Shown here one piece after another: positions 9,501-19,103 of a DNA stretch of 64,000 nt. The DNA comes from Isochrysis galbana. Its lineage: Eukaryota; Haptophyta; Isochrysidales; Isochrysidaceae. The notes beneath the pieces were generated by a model. It did not search any database. It had not been told where the DNA came from and saw only the letters and a program-made list of their open reading frames with translations. The translations under genes and the position numbers were made by a program. Numbering within the stretch: the first letter of the stretch is position 1; each line of letters starts with the position of its first letter. The DNA lies in NCBI GenBank assembly GCA_018136815.1, contig CM030937.1:6110999-6174998 (forward strand), given 5' to 3'.

Positions 9501-10182
9501 CGCTCGCCTCACGCCGCACCTCCTCCACATTGGCAATAACTCTATCACACCAGCTAAACAGCTTGCCGATGGCGGCGGATGATTTCTTCGCCTGCATCTC
9601 ACTGATCTGCTGCACCTCCGTACCAGCTGATTCGGGAGCCACCGGCTCCGCCTCGTCGCCACCACCCTGTCCTTGAAACTGATAAGGCACGGACACCGCC
9701 AGTCGCGCTTGTACGGCAAGCATCACCTCTGGTACGAGGAGCAGCTGCGACGCGTCGTAGGCCTTGAAGGCGAACCAGTCGCACCGCGGGAGCAGCTTGA
9801 CAGTCTCTTCCCATACCATGAAGCCCCGCTGTTGCTTGCGCCGTTGCTGCATCAGGAGCGTGCAGGCTGCACACACGACCGTCTCTACCACGGCCGGAGG
9901 CTGCTTTTTCAGCCGCCGCATCTCATCCACATCTTTTTGTGAGATCTTCAAGGTGGGGTCCGGCTTGAACATCGCGGCTTCGCGCAGTCTTCTTCGCGCG
10001 GCGGTGGCCGCCTCGAGCTTTCCCTTCAGCCCATTGACCTCGGCCTCTGCGATGTCAATCGCGGCGCGCGCGTCGGCGACGCTCTGCAGCACTGAGCACT
10101 GCGCCTCAACCTGGCTGAGCATGCTCTGCTGCTCAATCTCGAGGCGAGCCGTGGTGTTGAGCGAGATTGCCTCGCCCTTCAT
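6515..10182 (-). CDS. Dynein-stalk-like N-terminus fused to about 17 tandem 57-residue helical repeats (3' end in gap)
   Basis: The ORF opens upstream to 10338. The first likely start is the ATG at 10180-10182 (MKGEAIS); an earlier start at 10338 is possible. Residues 10-75 are coiled coil. Residues about 80-165 (SQKDVDEMRRLKKQPPAVV, then VVCAACTLL and WEETVKLL) resemble the microtubule-binding stalk tip of dynein heavy chains. From about residue 280 to the gap there are about 17 tandem repeats of 57 residues. Their pattern is PLxLDVxxAxxAxxxAxxAGV, then an A-rich helix with an AQxxR motif, predicting two helices per unit. The DNA period is 171 bp. No AAA+ motor is present, so it is not a dynein motor. 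A cytoskeletal or scaffolding role is a guess. The C-terminus is lost in the gap. Confidence 0.75.
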
Positions 10183-10464
10183 GGCTCGCCTCTCCGCCGG
10201 CTGGGCAGAGAGGCCGCCTGCGGCAACGCTGGAGGCGGGTGATAGGGGAAAGAGAGACTCGAAGAGGAAGGAGCCGAGGCGCCAGTTACACAGCGCTTCC
10301 TCACCTCTCCCTGTCTTGTTGAACAAGAGAGAGAACACTAGAGTACTCGTAGAGGAGTAGAGTTTATGTAAGGTTTAATAGTAACCTCCGTTCGTAACGC
10401 TCCAGAGCTCTGGACTTCTCTGGCTTTCGCTCTTATGCCTACTCTCGACATTGGGCGAGCTTCG

Positions 10465-10772
10465 CGCTGTGGTGCGAACGTCAGGGACTCCAGCCGCTTC
10501 CGGCGACGCCGAGCATGGTCGCGGCATACCTGGGACACCTTGCGGAAAAGGGCACAGTAGCGGCAGCTAGTTTGCAGCTTTGAGCTTTGCAGCCGTACTT
10601 TTCAGCCGTCAATTCCGTACACGCCGATTTCGGGTTCGACAAACCTGCGAAAGGGCACTTGGTGGCCCTGGTGCGCAAAGGTATGGCCAAAGCGCAAGCG
10701 CGAGCTCGCACGGTTCGCTCTCTCGCTGGCGCTCGTGCCGCCGCTCCGCGGGGCACCCTCTCCAGCGAGTGA
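10465..10772 (+). pseudogene. Tyrosine-recombinase N-terminal (SAM-like) domain remnant
   Basis: A plus-strand frame reads LWCERQGLQPLPATPSMVAA, then AYLGHLAEKGTVAAASLQ. After an in-frame stop it continues PYFSAVNSVHADFGFDKPAK, then a VALVRKGMAKAQA segment. This is the layout of the core-binding domain of tyrosine recombinases of the DIRS/Crypton kind. The break is a 15-nt tandem duplication (around 10568-10600) that repeats TTGCAG and brings in a TGA. No catalytic R-H-R-Y domain follows; the frame closes at 10770-10772. Confidence 0.55.
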
Positions 10773-10930
10773 GCCCTCTCCTCCAGAGGGCAGGGCTTCT
10801 ATCGCGGCAGGCGAGGTACTGATGCCGGTGATTACACCGTCTATCTTGCCTCTGCTCAGAAAAGCCTCATCGACCCTCGAGCCGATCTAGACTTGAACAA
10901 TCTCAGCTCTCAATACGACCATATCAATAC

Positions 10931-10985
10931 ATGTCCATTCGCCGCGAGTGCGGTAAGAATATTAAAAGGTTTTTATTTTACTCTC
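10931..10985 (+). repeat. Interspersed 3'-tail repeat (GCGGTAAGAATATTAAAAGG family)
   Basis: The segment CATTCGCCGCGAGTGCGG followed by TAAGAATATTAAAAGG and a T-rich run recurs at about 28262-28318, 62250-62300 and, more diverged, 28938-28982. Constant 3' termini with variable 5' parts suggest the tail of a non-LTR element or SINE. Nothing else is recognisable in 10773-11094. Confidence 0.6.
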
Positions 10986-11094
10986 CCTTCGAACCAGCTC
11001 ACAGGGTCCAGCAGGCTCCGGCGAGGCGGCAGGGGAGGGGGCATCGCGGGACAGCGCCACCCTACTCCCCTCCTCCCTCTGACACTGAGTTTTC

Positions 11095-11108
11095 TTTGGG
11101 CCAGAGGG
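11095..11108 (+). repeat. Left target-site duplication of the LINE
   Basis: TTTGGGCCAGAGGG here is repeated exactly at 17682-17695, just after the terminal T-run of the LINE. A 14-bp direct repeat flanking a complete element fits target-primed reverse transcription. Confidence 0.65.
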
Positions 11109-11113
11109 GATAA

Positions 11114-11131
11114 CTATCGTTAAAACGATAG
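11114..11131 (+). promoter_or_regulatory. Perfect hairpin in the LINE 5' leader
   Basis: CTATCGTT and AACGATAG form an 8-bp perfect stem with a 2-nt AA spacer, only 4 nt before the start codon at 11136. Being at the extreme 5' end, it could mark the element start or affect translation. No function is shown. Confidence 0.6.
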
Positions 11132-11135
11132 GGTC

Positions 11136-14100
11136 ATGGAGCGCGCCACGCTCCCCTCTCCTCTCTCCTCCCACCCCACCGCGCCGGCCGACCAGGATAT
11201 GCTGGACGCCGCGCAGCCGCAGCAGCCACCTCCCAGGGCCACGCCAACCCAGGTACCCGCGAGCCGCAACCTGATCCGAGCCCACAACACCACAAGGACT
11301 GAACACACCCCAACACCACACAACCCCTCAACACAACTCTGCCAGCACAGCCAACCACACGCACACCCAAGGCCACAGAGCCAGAACTCCCATAGGGAAA
11401 GCCTTCGGGCTGGGCCCCTACAAAGCCGCGGCACTGTCCGCGTACGCAAGTACGTGGCGCAGTCCCGGCCGGTCAGCCAGACCACCATCAAAACTTCTCT
11501 GGAGCCATGCAGCATCCGCTGCTGGACCCAGCAGCTAGACAACAGTACGCATGCACGCATGGCGAAAGCACCGAACGAAGCACCGCACACCTGTCAAGAC
11601 ACAGCCGAGCGCGACAGGCGCAGGCAGGACGGCACACAAGAGGCCTACGGGCACCAAAGACCAGAGCACTCATCAGCACACACACCAAAACTACTAAAGA
11701 CAGAAACACAACAAAGGTTGGAAGCCTTGGCAATCGACAAGGCGACAAGGCCCCTTGGGAGCCCCGCCTCTGGACAACCACCGTGCACGATGCCCAGCCA
11801 TACGCCAGAGAGGCTGACCCGATACCCCCCGGCTTGCAAAACGCAGACGAACCCCCAAGGGGAGGATGAGCACGACAACGAACAAGAATACGAGGACGAC
11901 TACTCGCAAATCATTATGACCTTCACCTCCACGGACCGTGGGCTCAAGATCAAGGACGAGGAGGCGTTCAGCGCCATTGTGGCACACCTCAACAAGCTCG
12001 AGGGCGTGGACCTCGAGCCCGAATTCCTGGCCAAGAGCTCGTCCGGGCCATGGGAAATCTTAGTCTCGGCGGACTGTGCACGCCAATACAAAAGCAAGTT
12101 CAAGGACCAGGGAGTTTTTGCGTTCAATGAGGTAAAGTACCCGATGGTCGTCAAATTTCAAACTTTCGACGACAAAGCGAAGGAGCTCCCTCAAGCCTCA
12201 TCGAGGTCGATGGCTAGCGCATTCAAGGATGTGACCGCGCACCTCGTGGTAAGGAACTACAAATTTGAAATGAAAGACTACGTCACGATCAACTCGCTAG
12301 CGAAGGCACTCGAGCACCAAGGCTTCATTTTCCTTAAAGGCAACCAAGAGCGCACCAAGGTGCTCACCAAGGAAGGCATCATCGTAACTCAAGGCAAAAA
12401 AGAAGTGTATCACTGCTACGTCGCTCCAAGATCGGGCAACTTTTCGACGTTCGACTTCCCGCGCAAAATACTACTCAACGTGAATGGCAACCCATACCCG
12501 CTCGACTACACACTCCGCGACTGTAAGGAACTCGGAGGAGACATGAAGAACATGAGCATCCACGCCGGCCCGAAGGGCTGCAAAGGATACGCCAGGGCAT
12601 ACGCGACGGCCTTCCACCCCAACCTCCGCATTTGCGAATGCCAAGAGGAACGCCAAGCGCGCCTCGAACGTGAGCAGGCACGCCGCGCGGCACCCCCGAA
12701 GCGCACCCTCCACGAGGTGATCGCACCAGAGAGCAAGGGTGCGTGCACGAGGTTCCCGATGGGCAAATGCCCCATGAACGTCAAAGGAAAGCGTTGCAAC
12801 CGCTCGCATAGCCTTGCAGAGGCATGGCGAGGCGAAACATGCACCATCCCGTGCGCATTCCCCCGCATCGACGACATGCCACCGGCCAAGCGCCCAAAGA
12901 GTGGCAAATGCGCCCTAGGCGGAGGATGCCAATACCTTCACAAGTGCGCGGCGCACTCCCGAAGCCCTCCACGGCCCAACAGCATAAGGCGCGCTCATAT
13001 AACTTTCGATTCGACGCTTGGCTACCCAGGTGAGGGACCGGTGTCGGTAGTCACGTACAACATAAACGGCACCAGCAACGGCGCACTCGGTTCGGTTCTA
13101 GCCCAAGCGCGCAAAGCTAAGGTGGACATTCTGCTCCTTCAAGAGCTACACGCGTACGCAGACGGCAGACACTCACGAGCCTGCATGACCGCCAAGGCGC
13201 TGGGGTGGCACATGGTACATGCGCCAGCTAACCCAGCCGACCCGGCGAGTGGGGTAGGAATCGCGATACGTGACAACTCCCCAAGAGTGAAACTCCTACC
13301 GGACACGGCGGAGACACTCATAGACGGTAGATGTTTGAGAGTAAAATGCATCATAGATTCAAAAGAGATAGAACTAGTATCAATCTATCTTAGTGCCTCG
13401 CCAGCGGAAAGAGCGGCGCAAATCGACATACTCAGAGATAGCCCGCTGGGCCGTGACCAAGACTCTCCGATGGGAGGGGACTTCAATTGCGTCGAAAACG
13501 TAGAGCTGGACACCAAAAGTAGCGACGACAATTACAGCTACGGAAACGCGCACGGCTCCAGATGGAGGGCGGCGATAAACACGATGGGATACATTGACGC
13601 CCACCGGCTAGTAAACGGCTTTACGCGCAGCGGCTTCACGAGGCTATCGGGAACCACCCACACACGAATAGATCGAATATATACCCCGCTATCGCAATCC
13701 AACATAAACTGGCAAAGGATAGGCCCGCACCCGACGCTCTTCACGGGCAAGGGCGCCTCGGATCACCTGCCAGTCATAGGCAGTTTTGAATACGTAGGCT
13801 TCAAAGCGGGACGAGTGTATGACGTGAGGATTCAAAGCGAACTCCTGGAAGACGAAGAAGCTCGAAAGATAATAAACCATCTGTGGCGAGGCCACATTAC
13901 GGCCGACACACCGGACGACAAACTAGGAGAGGCATGGGCGAACGCAAAAAGGGCGGCGGCAACATACCTCCTATGGGCAACCCGCCAAGGGGAGGACCGG
14001 AGAGCACTTTCAAAAGCGCTGGACGAACTAGCATTGCTGGGAATAGCACTAAACGACGAAGGACCGAACCACGGACGGATAGACAAGATACGAGAGCTCA

Positions 14101-17100
14101 ATCAGGAGATTGCGGACATACGGAAGAAGTCGAAGCCGTCAAATAAAAACTGCTTTGACGCTCTGAAGCAAGAAGAAAGAATGACAAAGGAATTCTTCAA
14201 TAAGTTCAAGGCGAAAACGTCGCACAGCGCGATACCGGAGCTGTTTAAGACGCGCGACTGGGACTCCCCGGGAGACGACTCAAGACCTACAACGACGTCA
14301 GACGTCGAGATACGCAAAGAGCTGCGAAAGTACTATGTGTGGCTATACCAAGAGCGCACAGCGGTCAGAGACGCAGCACTAGAAGACGCACTGGAGGCAA
14401 AACCTCTGACAGCGCGATGCAGCGCAGCCCTGGAGGGCCGCATCACGATGAAAGAACTCACCCAAGCTATAGGAGAGATCGGCAACGGCAAAGCCGCGGG
14501 ACCGGACGCATTACCGGCAGAATTCTATAAAAGCTTCGAGGAAATGGTGAAGCATGACTTTCTAAGAGTCCTGAACTTAGCGCTCTCGTTAGGACAACTG
14601 AGCGTGTCCATGAGAGAAGGCGACATCATACTGCTATATAAAAAAGGAGACACACGCGACCCCCGCAACTATAGACCGATAACACTGCTGCAAAGCGACT
14701 ACAAAATCCTAGCCAAAATACTAACGAATAGACTCAAACAAGTGATAGGGTTTGTAATATCTAAAGACCAACTGGGCTTCGTCCCCAGGAGGCTAATCGG
14801 CGAAGCCACGCACTTACTACAGCTCACGCGGGCCTACCTAGAAGAAACGGGCGAACCCGGCCTCATGCTAGCCCTTGACTGGGAGAAGGCATTCGACAGA
14901 GTAAATTGGGGATTCTATCACGTAGTCATGGACAAACTAAACTTCGGAGAGGACTTCCAAAGATATGCGAGAACACTCACAAACGCTGAGGCGAAACCAA
15001 TTCGCTACATAAAAACAAACGGGGGCAGGAGCTTCCCATTCAACATTGCTAGCGGAGTGCCGCAGGGGTGCCCGCTCTCTCCACTAGCATTCCTGCTGAC
15101 AGCGGAAGCCCTTACGAGAGTCATAAACGAAGACGACAACATAGAGGGGATAATCGTAAACGGGGCCGAACTTAAAATAAGCCAATTCGCGGACGACACC
15201 CAGCTTCTCGCGGCTGACTACGGAAGTCTGGGCAGATCCCTAAAGTGGGTCGACAGATATGCGGCCGCCTCCTGCGGCAAACCCAACGAACAAAAGTTCG
15301 AAGGCCTACGGATGGGCTCACTAAAGAGAAAAACCCCGCCTCGAGACTTTCGGCGATACAAGTGGCTGAAAAACAGTGAAAGTGCGACAATTCTAGGCGT
15401 GCCACTAGGAGGGCCCGAGGCCCTCAAGGCCTTTTGGCGCAGACTCGCCGACAAGATCGACAAAAAAGTCTCTGCCCTGACGCACGTGACGGAAAACCTA
15501 TCCATCCACGGCAAAACGAAAGTGGCCAACTTCTTGATCTTATCCATCCCGAGGTACTGGGTACAGACGCTAGCGGCACCACGATCATTCCACAAATCCC
15601 TCGAACAGTCGGTGGACAGAGTGCTATGGACAAACCCGCGGACCGGACGCAAGATGCAATGGGTGAAACACCCGGAAGTACCGATGAAAGGGGACACGAG
15701 GGAGGGGCCCCACTTGGGACTAGGCCTCCTTGACTGGAAAAACCACGTGAGGGCGCTCCAAGCCAAATGGATACTAAACTATATGGACTCCAGGCAAGCT
15801 CAATGGAAGCAAGTATTGGACGCGTGGTTCTGCCGCACGAACATCGGAAGGGCCGCGGTGATCGCTGACGTGCCCGCGCACAGACTAACGGACGGAATAA
15901 AAGGGACGAGTAAACTCCCGGCCTTCTGGAAACAAGCCCTCGCTGTTATAAGATCGCTGCACCTAACTCCACTAAAATTAAGCAGGGAAGGAGCCCTGTC
16001 TCAGCCAATTTGGAGAAACCCGACGCACGACGGTCCAAACATGAGCCCCCTGTGGGCTGAGCTTTGGAGCAAACTGGAATGCAATGTCGTACACAACATA
16101 TACAAAGACTACGCATGCACGGTAATGTTTACCGAAGAAGATTGTGAACAATATCTAAGAAGCAACGATACATACATTCACTTTAAGGGAGAATACATCC
16201 CAAGGGACAAGTTCTTAAAATCATGGGAGCAGATCAGAAAACACGCTCAACAGATAGTGGAGACGGCTTCCCAAAACGGCACGGTAGCCCAAGATAGTGA
16301 AGATTCGGACACTGAATACCCGGACGCAGGAACACCCAAGACGACAATACACATCACGCAAGACGGCGAATACTTCGCCAACGAAAACGACGCGTGGTAC
16401 GAAGTGGAACTTTCGTATCTAGGCACTCCGATTATAGAAGACCGCGCGACGAACAAACCGACGAACCTGGACCCGTCCCCGCCGACAAAGTGGGGAGAGG
16501 GCTACAAATCCAACAAAAGGACGGAGTATCCACTCCCAGACGAATACACACTCGATGGCAAAACAGAACTAGACAAAACAGAAGTAGAACACTTAACAAA
16601 AGCCCTACAAAAAGCTGAAAACAAACGCAGGCGGCTCACAGGCCCGGAAAACTGGGAAAAGAGACTTCGGCTACCAGACAACGTATGGGCGCACCTCGCC
16701 GACATATACACCTCGCCCATGCTTACGGCGAGAGACACACACCTCCACTACAAGCACATCACACACAGGCGCATCGCCACGGCAAACAGATTCGCGGACC
16801 GAGAACCCACATGCCGTTTCTGCAAGGAAGCGGACGAGTCCTCCACCCACTTGGGGGAATGTTCGCGTATATCGAACATCTTCGACGCCCTAGATGCGAT
16901 AGCAAGACACCCTCGACGAACTGACACGACGGGAGAGGAACTATCAATCAAAAGACTTTTCCTCTGCCCCGACGGCACGTGCCCCAAAGCACTACCCATA
17001 CTATACCTGCTGGCCTGGAGATACATCATCACAGACTTCTACAGAATACATTACGACAACGCCTTTTTCTCGGAAGAATCGGTGCTAATCCGCATCATAG

Positions 17101-17357
17101 AAAGATTCACGAAACTAAGCGGCGCATTCATCTTCGCAGAATCGACAGATTCATCGAGGACCGCCCAAGCGGGTCTGGGACGTCAACCCAAAAAGAGAAT
17201 CGACATGAGCGCGTTGAGACCTCTGTACGAAGCGGATAGCAAAGGTAACCTCACTCCCAGCGCGGAACTGCTGGCGCTAGCCTCACGGCTAGGGATAGAA
17301 TATATGGTAAAGAACGCCTCGGGGACGGGCTCGGCGCCAAACCAATCAAACAACTGA
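11136..17357 (+). CDS. LINE polyprotein: CCCH-type fingers, APE endonuclease, reverse transcriptase, zinc knuckle
   Basis: The protein has 2073 residues from the ATG at 11136. Residues 1-230 are low-complexity and basic. Around residues 530-610 there are CCCH-like clusters (CTRFPMGKC with CNRSH, and CALGGGCQYLHKC). The APE-type endonuclease starts near 633 (VSVVTYNING, LLLQELH, GGDFNCV) and ends with SDHLPVIG near 874. Reverse transcriptase motifs are YRPITLL (about 1179), LALDWEKAFDRV (about 1245), GVPQGCPLSP and the catalytic FADD (about 1351). A C-terminal knuckle CRFCKEADESSTHLGEC lies near 1892. All catalytic motifs look intact and no frame break is seen, so the copy may be active. A single ORF fusing the RNA-binding part to the enzyme part replaces the usual ORF1 plus ORF2 arrangement. 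Confidence 0.92.
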   Translation: MERATLPSPLSSHPTAPADQDMLDAAQPQQPPPRATPTQVPASRNLIRAHNTTRTEHTPTPHNPSTQLCQHSQPHAHPRPQSQNSHRESLRAGPLQSRGTVRVRKYVAQSRPVSQTTIKTSLEPCSIRCWTQQLDNSTHARMAKAPNEAPHTCQDTAERDRRRQDGTQEAYGHQRPEHSSAHTPKLLKTETQQRLEALAIDKATRPLGSPASGQPPCTMPSHTPERLTRYPPACKTQTNPQGEDEHDNEQEYEDDYSQIIMTFTSTDRGLKIKDEEAFSAIVAHLNKLEGVDLEPEFLAKSSSGPWEILVSADCARQYKSKFKDQGVFAFNEVKYPMVVKFQTFDDKAKELPQASSRSMASAFKDVTAHLVVRNYKFEMKDYVTINSLAKALEHQGFIFLKGNQERTKVLTKEGIIVTQGKKEVYHCYVAPRSGNFSTFDFPRKILLNVNGNPYPLDYTLRDCKELGGDMKNMSIHAGPKGCKGYARAYATAFHPNLRICECQEERQARLEREQARRAAPPKRTLHEVIAPESKGACTRFPMGKCPMNVKGKRCNRSHSLAEAWRGETCTIPCAFPRIDDMPPAKRPKSGKCALGGGCQYLHKCAAHSRSPPRPNSIRRAHITFDSTLGYPGEGPVSVVTYNINGTSNGALGSVLAQARKAKVDILLLQELHAYADGRHSRACMTAKALGWHMVHAPANPADPASGVGIAIRDNSPRVKLLPDTAETLIDGRCLRVKCIIDSKEIELVSIYLSASPAERAAQIDILRDSPLGRDQDSPMGGDFNCVENVELDTKSSDDNYSYGNAHGSRWRAAINTMGYIDAHRLVNGFTRSGFTRLSGTTHTRIDRIYTPLSQSNINWQRIGPHPTLFTGKGASDHLPVIGSFEYVGFKAGRVYDVRIQSELLEDEEARKIINHLWRGHITADTPDDKLGEAWANAKRAAATYLLWATRQGEDRRALSKALDELALLGIALNDEGPNHGRIDKIRELNQEIADIRKKSKPSNKNCFDALKQEERMTKEFFNKFKAKTSHSAIPELFKTRDWDSPGDDSRPTTTSDVEIRKELRKYYVWLYQERTAVRDAALEDALEAKPLTARCSAALEGRITMKELTQAIGEIGNGKAAGPDALPAEFYKSFEEMVKHDFLRVLNLALSLGQLSVSMREGDIILLYKKGDTRDPRNYRPITLLQSDYKILAKILTNRLKQVIGFVISKDQLGFVPRRLIGEATHLLQLTRAYLEETGEPGLMLALDWEKAFDRVNWGFYHVVMDKLNFGEDFQRYARTLTNAEAKPIRYIKTNGGRSFPFNIASGVPQGCPLSPLAFLLTAEALTRVINEDDNIEGIIVNGAELKISQFADDTQLLAADYGSLGRSLKWVDRYAAASCGKPNEQKFEGLRMGSLKRKTPPRDFRRYKWLKNSESATILGVPLGGPEALKAFWRRLADKIDKKVSALTHVTENLSIHGKTKVANFLILSIPRYWVQTLAAPRSFHKSLEQSVDRVLWTNPRTGRKMQWVKHPEVPMKGDTREGPHLGLGLLDWKNHVRALQAKWILNYMDSRQAQWKQVLDAWFCRTNIGRAAVIADVPAHRLTDGIKGTSKLPAFWKQALAVIRSLHLTPLKLSREGALSQPIWRNPTHDGPNMSPLWAELWSKLECNVVHNIYKDYACTVMFTEEDCEQYLRSNDTYIHFKGEYIPRDKFLKSWEQIRKHAQQIVETASQNGTVAQDSEDSDTEYPDAGTPKTTIHITQDGEYFANENDAWYEVELSYLGTPIIEDRATNKPTNLDPSPPTKWGEGYKSNKRTEYPLPDEYTLDGKTELDKTEVEHLTKALQKAENKRRRLTGPENWEKRLRLPDNVWAHLADIYTSPMLTARDTHLHYKHITHRRIATANRFADREPTCRFCKEADESSTHLGECSRISNIFDALDAIARHPRRTDTTGEELSIKRLFLCPDGTCPKALPILYLLAWRYIITDFYRIHYDNAFFSEESVLIRIIERFTKLSGAFIFAESTDSSRTAQAGLGRQPKKRIDMSALRPLYEADSKGNLTPSAELLALASRLGIEYMVKNASGTGSAPNQSNN

Positions 17358-17681
17358 TCAAACAACGTAGAAGTCTAGCTCAGACAGAGCTAAGCACAAG
17401 CCCCCGAACACACCCCAAGACACACGAGCAACATAAGGTCGATCGGGAAAAAGTGCCACATGTGAAAAGTACAACAGGCCTGCCCTGAACACGCGTCCGT
17501 AACCAGGCCCATGGTAGTGTACCAGGGCCGCACCCCCGACACCGAAGACAAAGGAATGAGGGGGGGAAGGAGAGGAAGTGGAGGGAGGGGATGAAAAGGG
17601 CGATGTCCGCTATGTGGAGGTAGAGACCGAGTAGCGATAGGTGTGTAGCCCTGAATCTTCAGATCTTTTTTTTTTTTTTTT
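17358..17681 (+). repeat. LINE 3' UTR with terminal CTGAATCTTCAG hairpin and T-run
   Basis: The UTR ends TAGCCCTGAATCTTCAGATC followed by 19 T (17666-17684, the last three shared with the flanking repeat). CTGAA-TC-TTCAG can pair. The same hairpin plus homopolymer ends every related fragment: 25351-25372 (plus), 22947-22967 (minus) and 33298-33320 (minus). It is the likely recognition end for the element's reverse transcriptase. Confidence 0.7.
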
Positions 17682-17695
17682 TTTGGGCCAGAGGG

Positions 17696-17853
17696 AAGGT
17701 GGGCCACGCCCATGCGGGCGATTTGATCCATTGCGCAATGAAAGGCGCAAGGCAACGAAGACCACACCATCCCAAACAAAGGGGAGGTGGGCCACGCCCA
17801 AGCGGGCGATTTTGATCCACAACGCCGCCGACGCGTCGAGCCTGCTACGCCGA

Positions 17854-17896
<43 letters not shown>

Positions 17897-19100
17897 GAGG
17901 GGGGGGTGTGAGGGAGAGTAGCGCACTCAGCCCAACATACCACCACTCCCTCCCAAAGGTCACCCAAGATGGGCACCATGAAGGCCCCTCCCTCCAACCT
18001 CCAACCTCCATGGGGAGGAGAGGGAGAGAGAGAGAGAGAGGAGAGGGCGCCGTCGCTGCCATCGCGCCATGCAGACCAAGACGGCTGCGCGAGCGCGCGC
18101 AGCGCGCGCGGGCCAAGAGAGACTGGCCAAGAGAGGCAGATCAACCCCAATGGGCCCACATGGGAGGTCTCCAACCATCCCATGTGGGCCCTCCACTCCA
18201 TAACAGAGCCGGCTCCCAATCGAGCCAGCCGAGGAGTGAGAGAGGCGAGCGCGAGCGCTCTCGCATCGCCGCGAGCACGCGCGAGGCCGGCGATCGGGCG
18301 CGGGCATGGCCACCAAGCCCAGCCCTACCCCCTCCTCCCGTGCAGCAGCTCCATATCACAAGGAGGCCGCAGCGCGGCCCCTTGTGGCTTGAGGATGAGA
18401 CCGCGGCGCGGCGCGCCGCGCATCCTGTTACTTCATGACAAGTTAAAAGATACCAAAGGGGGCCACTGACCACACAGGGCACACTAATAGTATCACGCGC
18501 AGATCAAACGCACACACGGGGGGATTGCGTAGGAGACTCACACAAGCGAACAAGGAGAGAAGGGGGGAGATCACGGCTCGACTCATGCGGCCCTCCCCAC
18601 CTCCTCATCCCAATATAAGTTCTAGGGTGCACACCACGCAAAACCATCCGTGACAGCTTCCGGCTGTCGTCGGTAAACCTCTCGTGCAACCCTATTGGCG
18701 CGGAGAGCCAGCCAATGCTCTCACAGCTGAGGAAGCTCAAGGTGCAGGTTACTCTGCTGTGATCACGATGCAATTGAGTGTGTGTGTGCGGGGGGGGGGA
18801 GGGGGGTCGGAGAGGGGGGTCGAATACTCTAGTAAATATAACATGTATATATGCGGGGGGTAATTTTCCCCCGTGTTCGGGTGGTGCACTGGGACTTTTG
18901 ATGGCCCGCACCTTCCCTCCTCCACCGCAGACACCCACTAGGTGCTCCACACCACAAGCCATCGGCTCACCATGGAGGGTGAGCGAGGCAGAGGGGGAGA
19001 TGAGGTCTGAGCGCTCCGCATGGAGGCAGGAATGCGCCGGATGAACGCGGGCAGGTGGGCAGGGTCTATAGGGACCCACCCAGTCCCGTGCAGCAGCTCC
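17696..19100. other. Gene-poor region with AG microsatellites and T/G-rich runs
   Basis: I see no supported gene. There is an AG dinucleotide run at 17858-17894 and a shorter one at 18015-18042. A segment GTGCAGCAGCTCCATAT is shared by 18337-18356 and 19087-19106, suggesting duplicated repeat material. Long open frames here follow from base composition and lack recognisable domains. Confidence 0.5.
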
Positions 19101-19103
19101 ATA

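Larger units (their letters stand above)
11109..17681 (+). mobile_element. Apparently full-length non-LTR retrotransposon (LINE), about 6.57 kb
   Basis: The element has a very short 5' leader with a hairpin, one 2073-codon ORF with endonuclease and reverse transcriptase, a roughly 320-bp 3' UTR and a terminal run of 19 T. It is bounded by identical 14-bp repeats (11095-11108 and 17682-17695). Truncated relatives lie at 23880-25372 (plus) and 50076-50564 (minus). Tail-only pieces lie at 22947-22990, 33298-33370 and 37590-37640 (all minus). The intact ORF and exact flanking repeats suggest a recent insertion. Confidence 0.85.

Noticed and set aside
17641-18469. Plus-strand frame of 265 codons after the LINE
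   Set aside because: It starts in the LINE T-tail, crosses the target duplication and an AG microsatellite, and has no recognisable domain.
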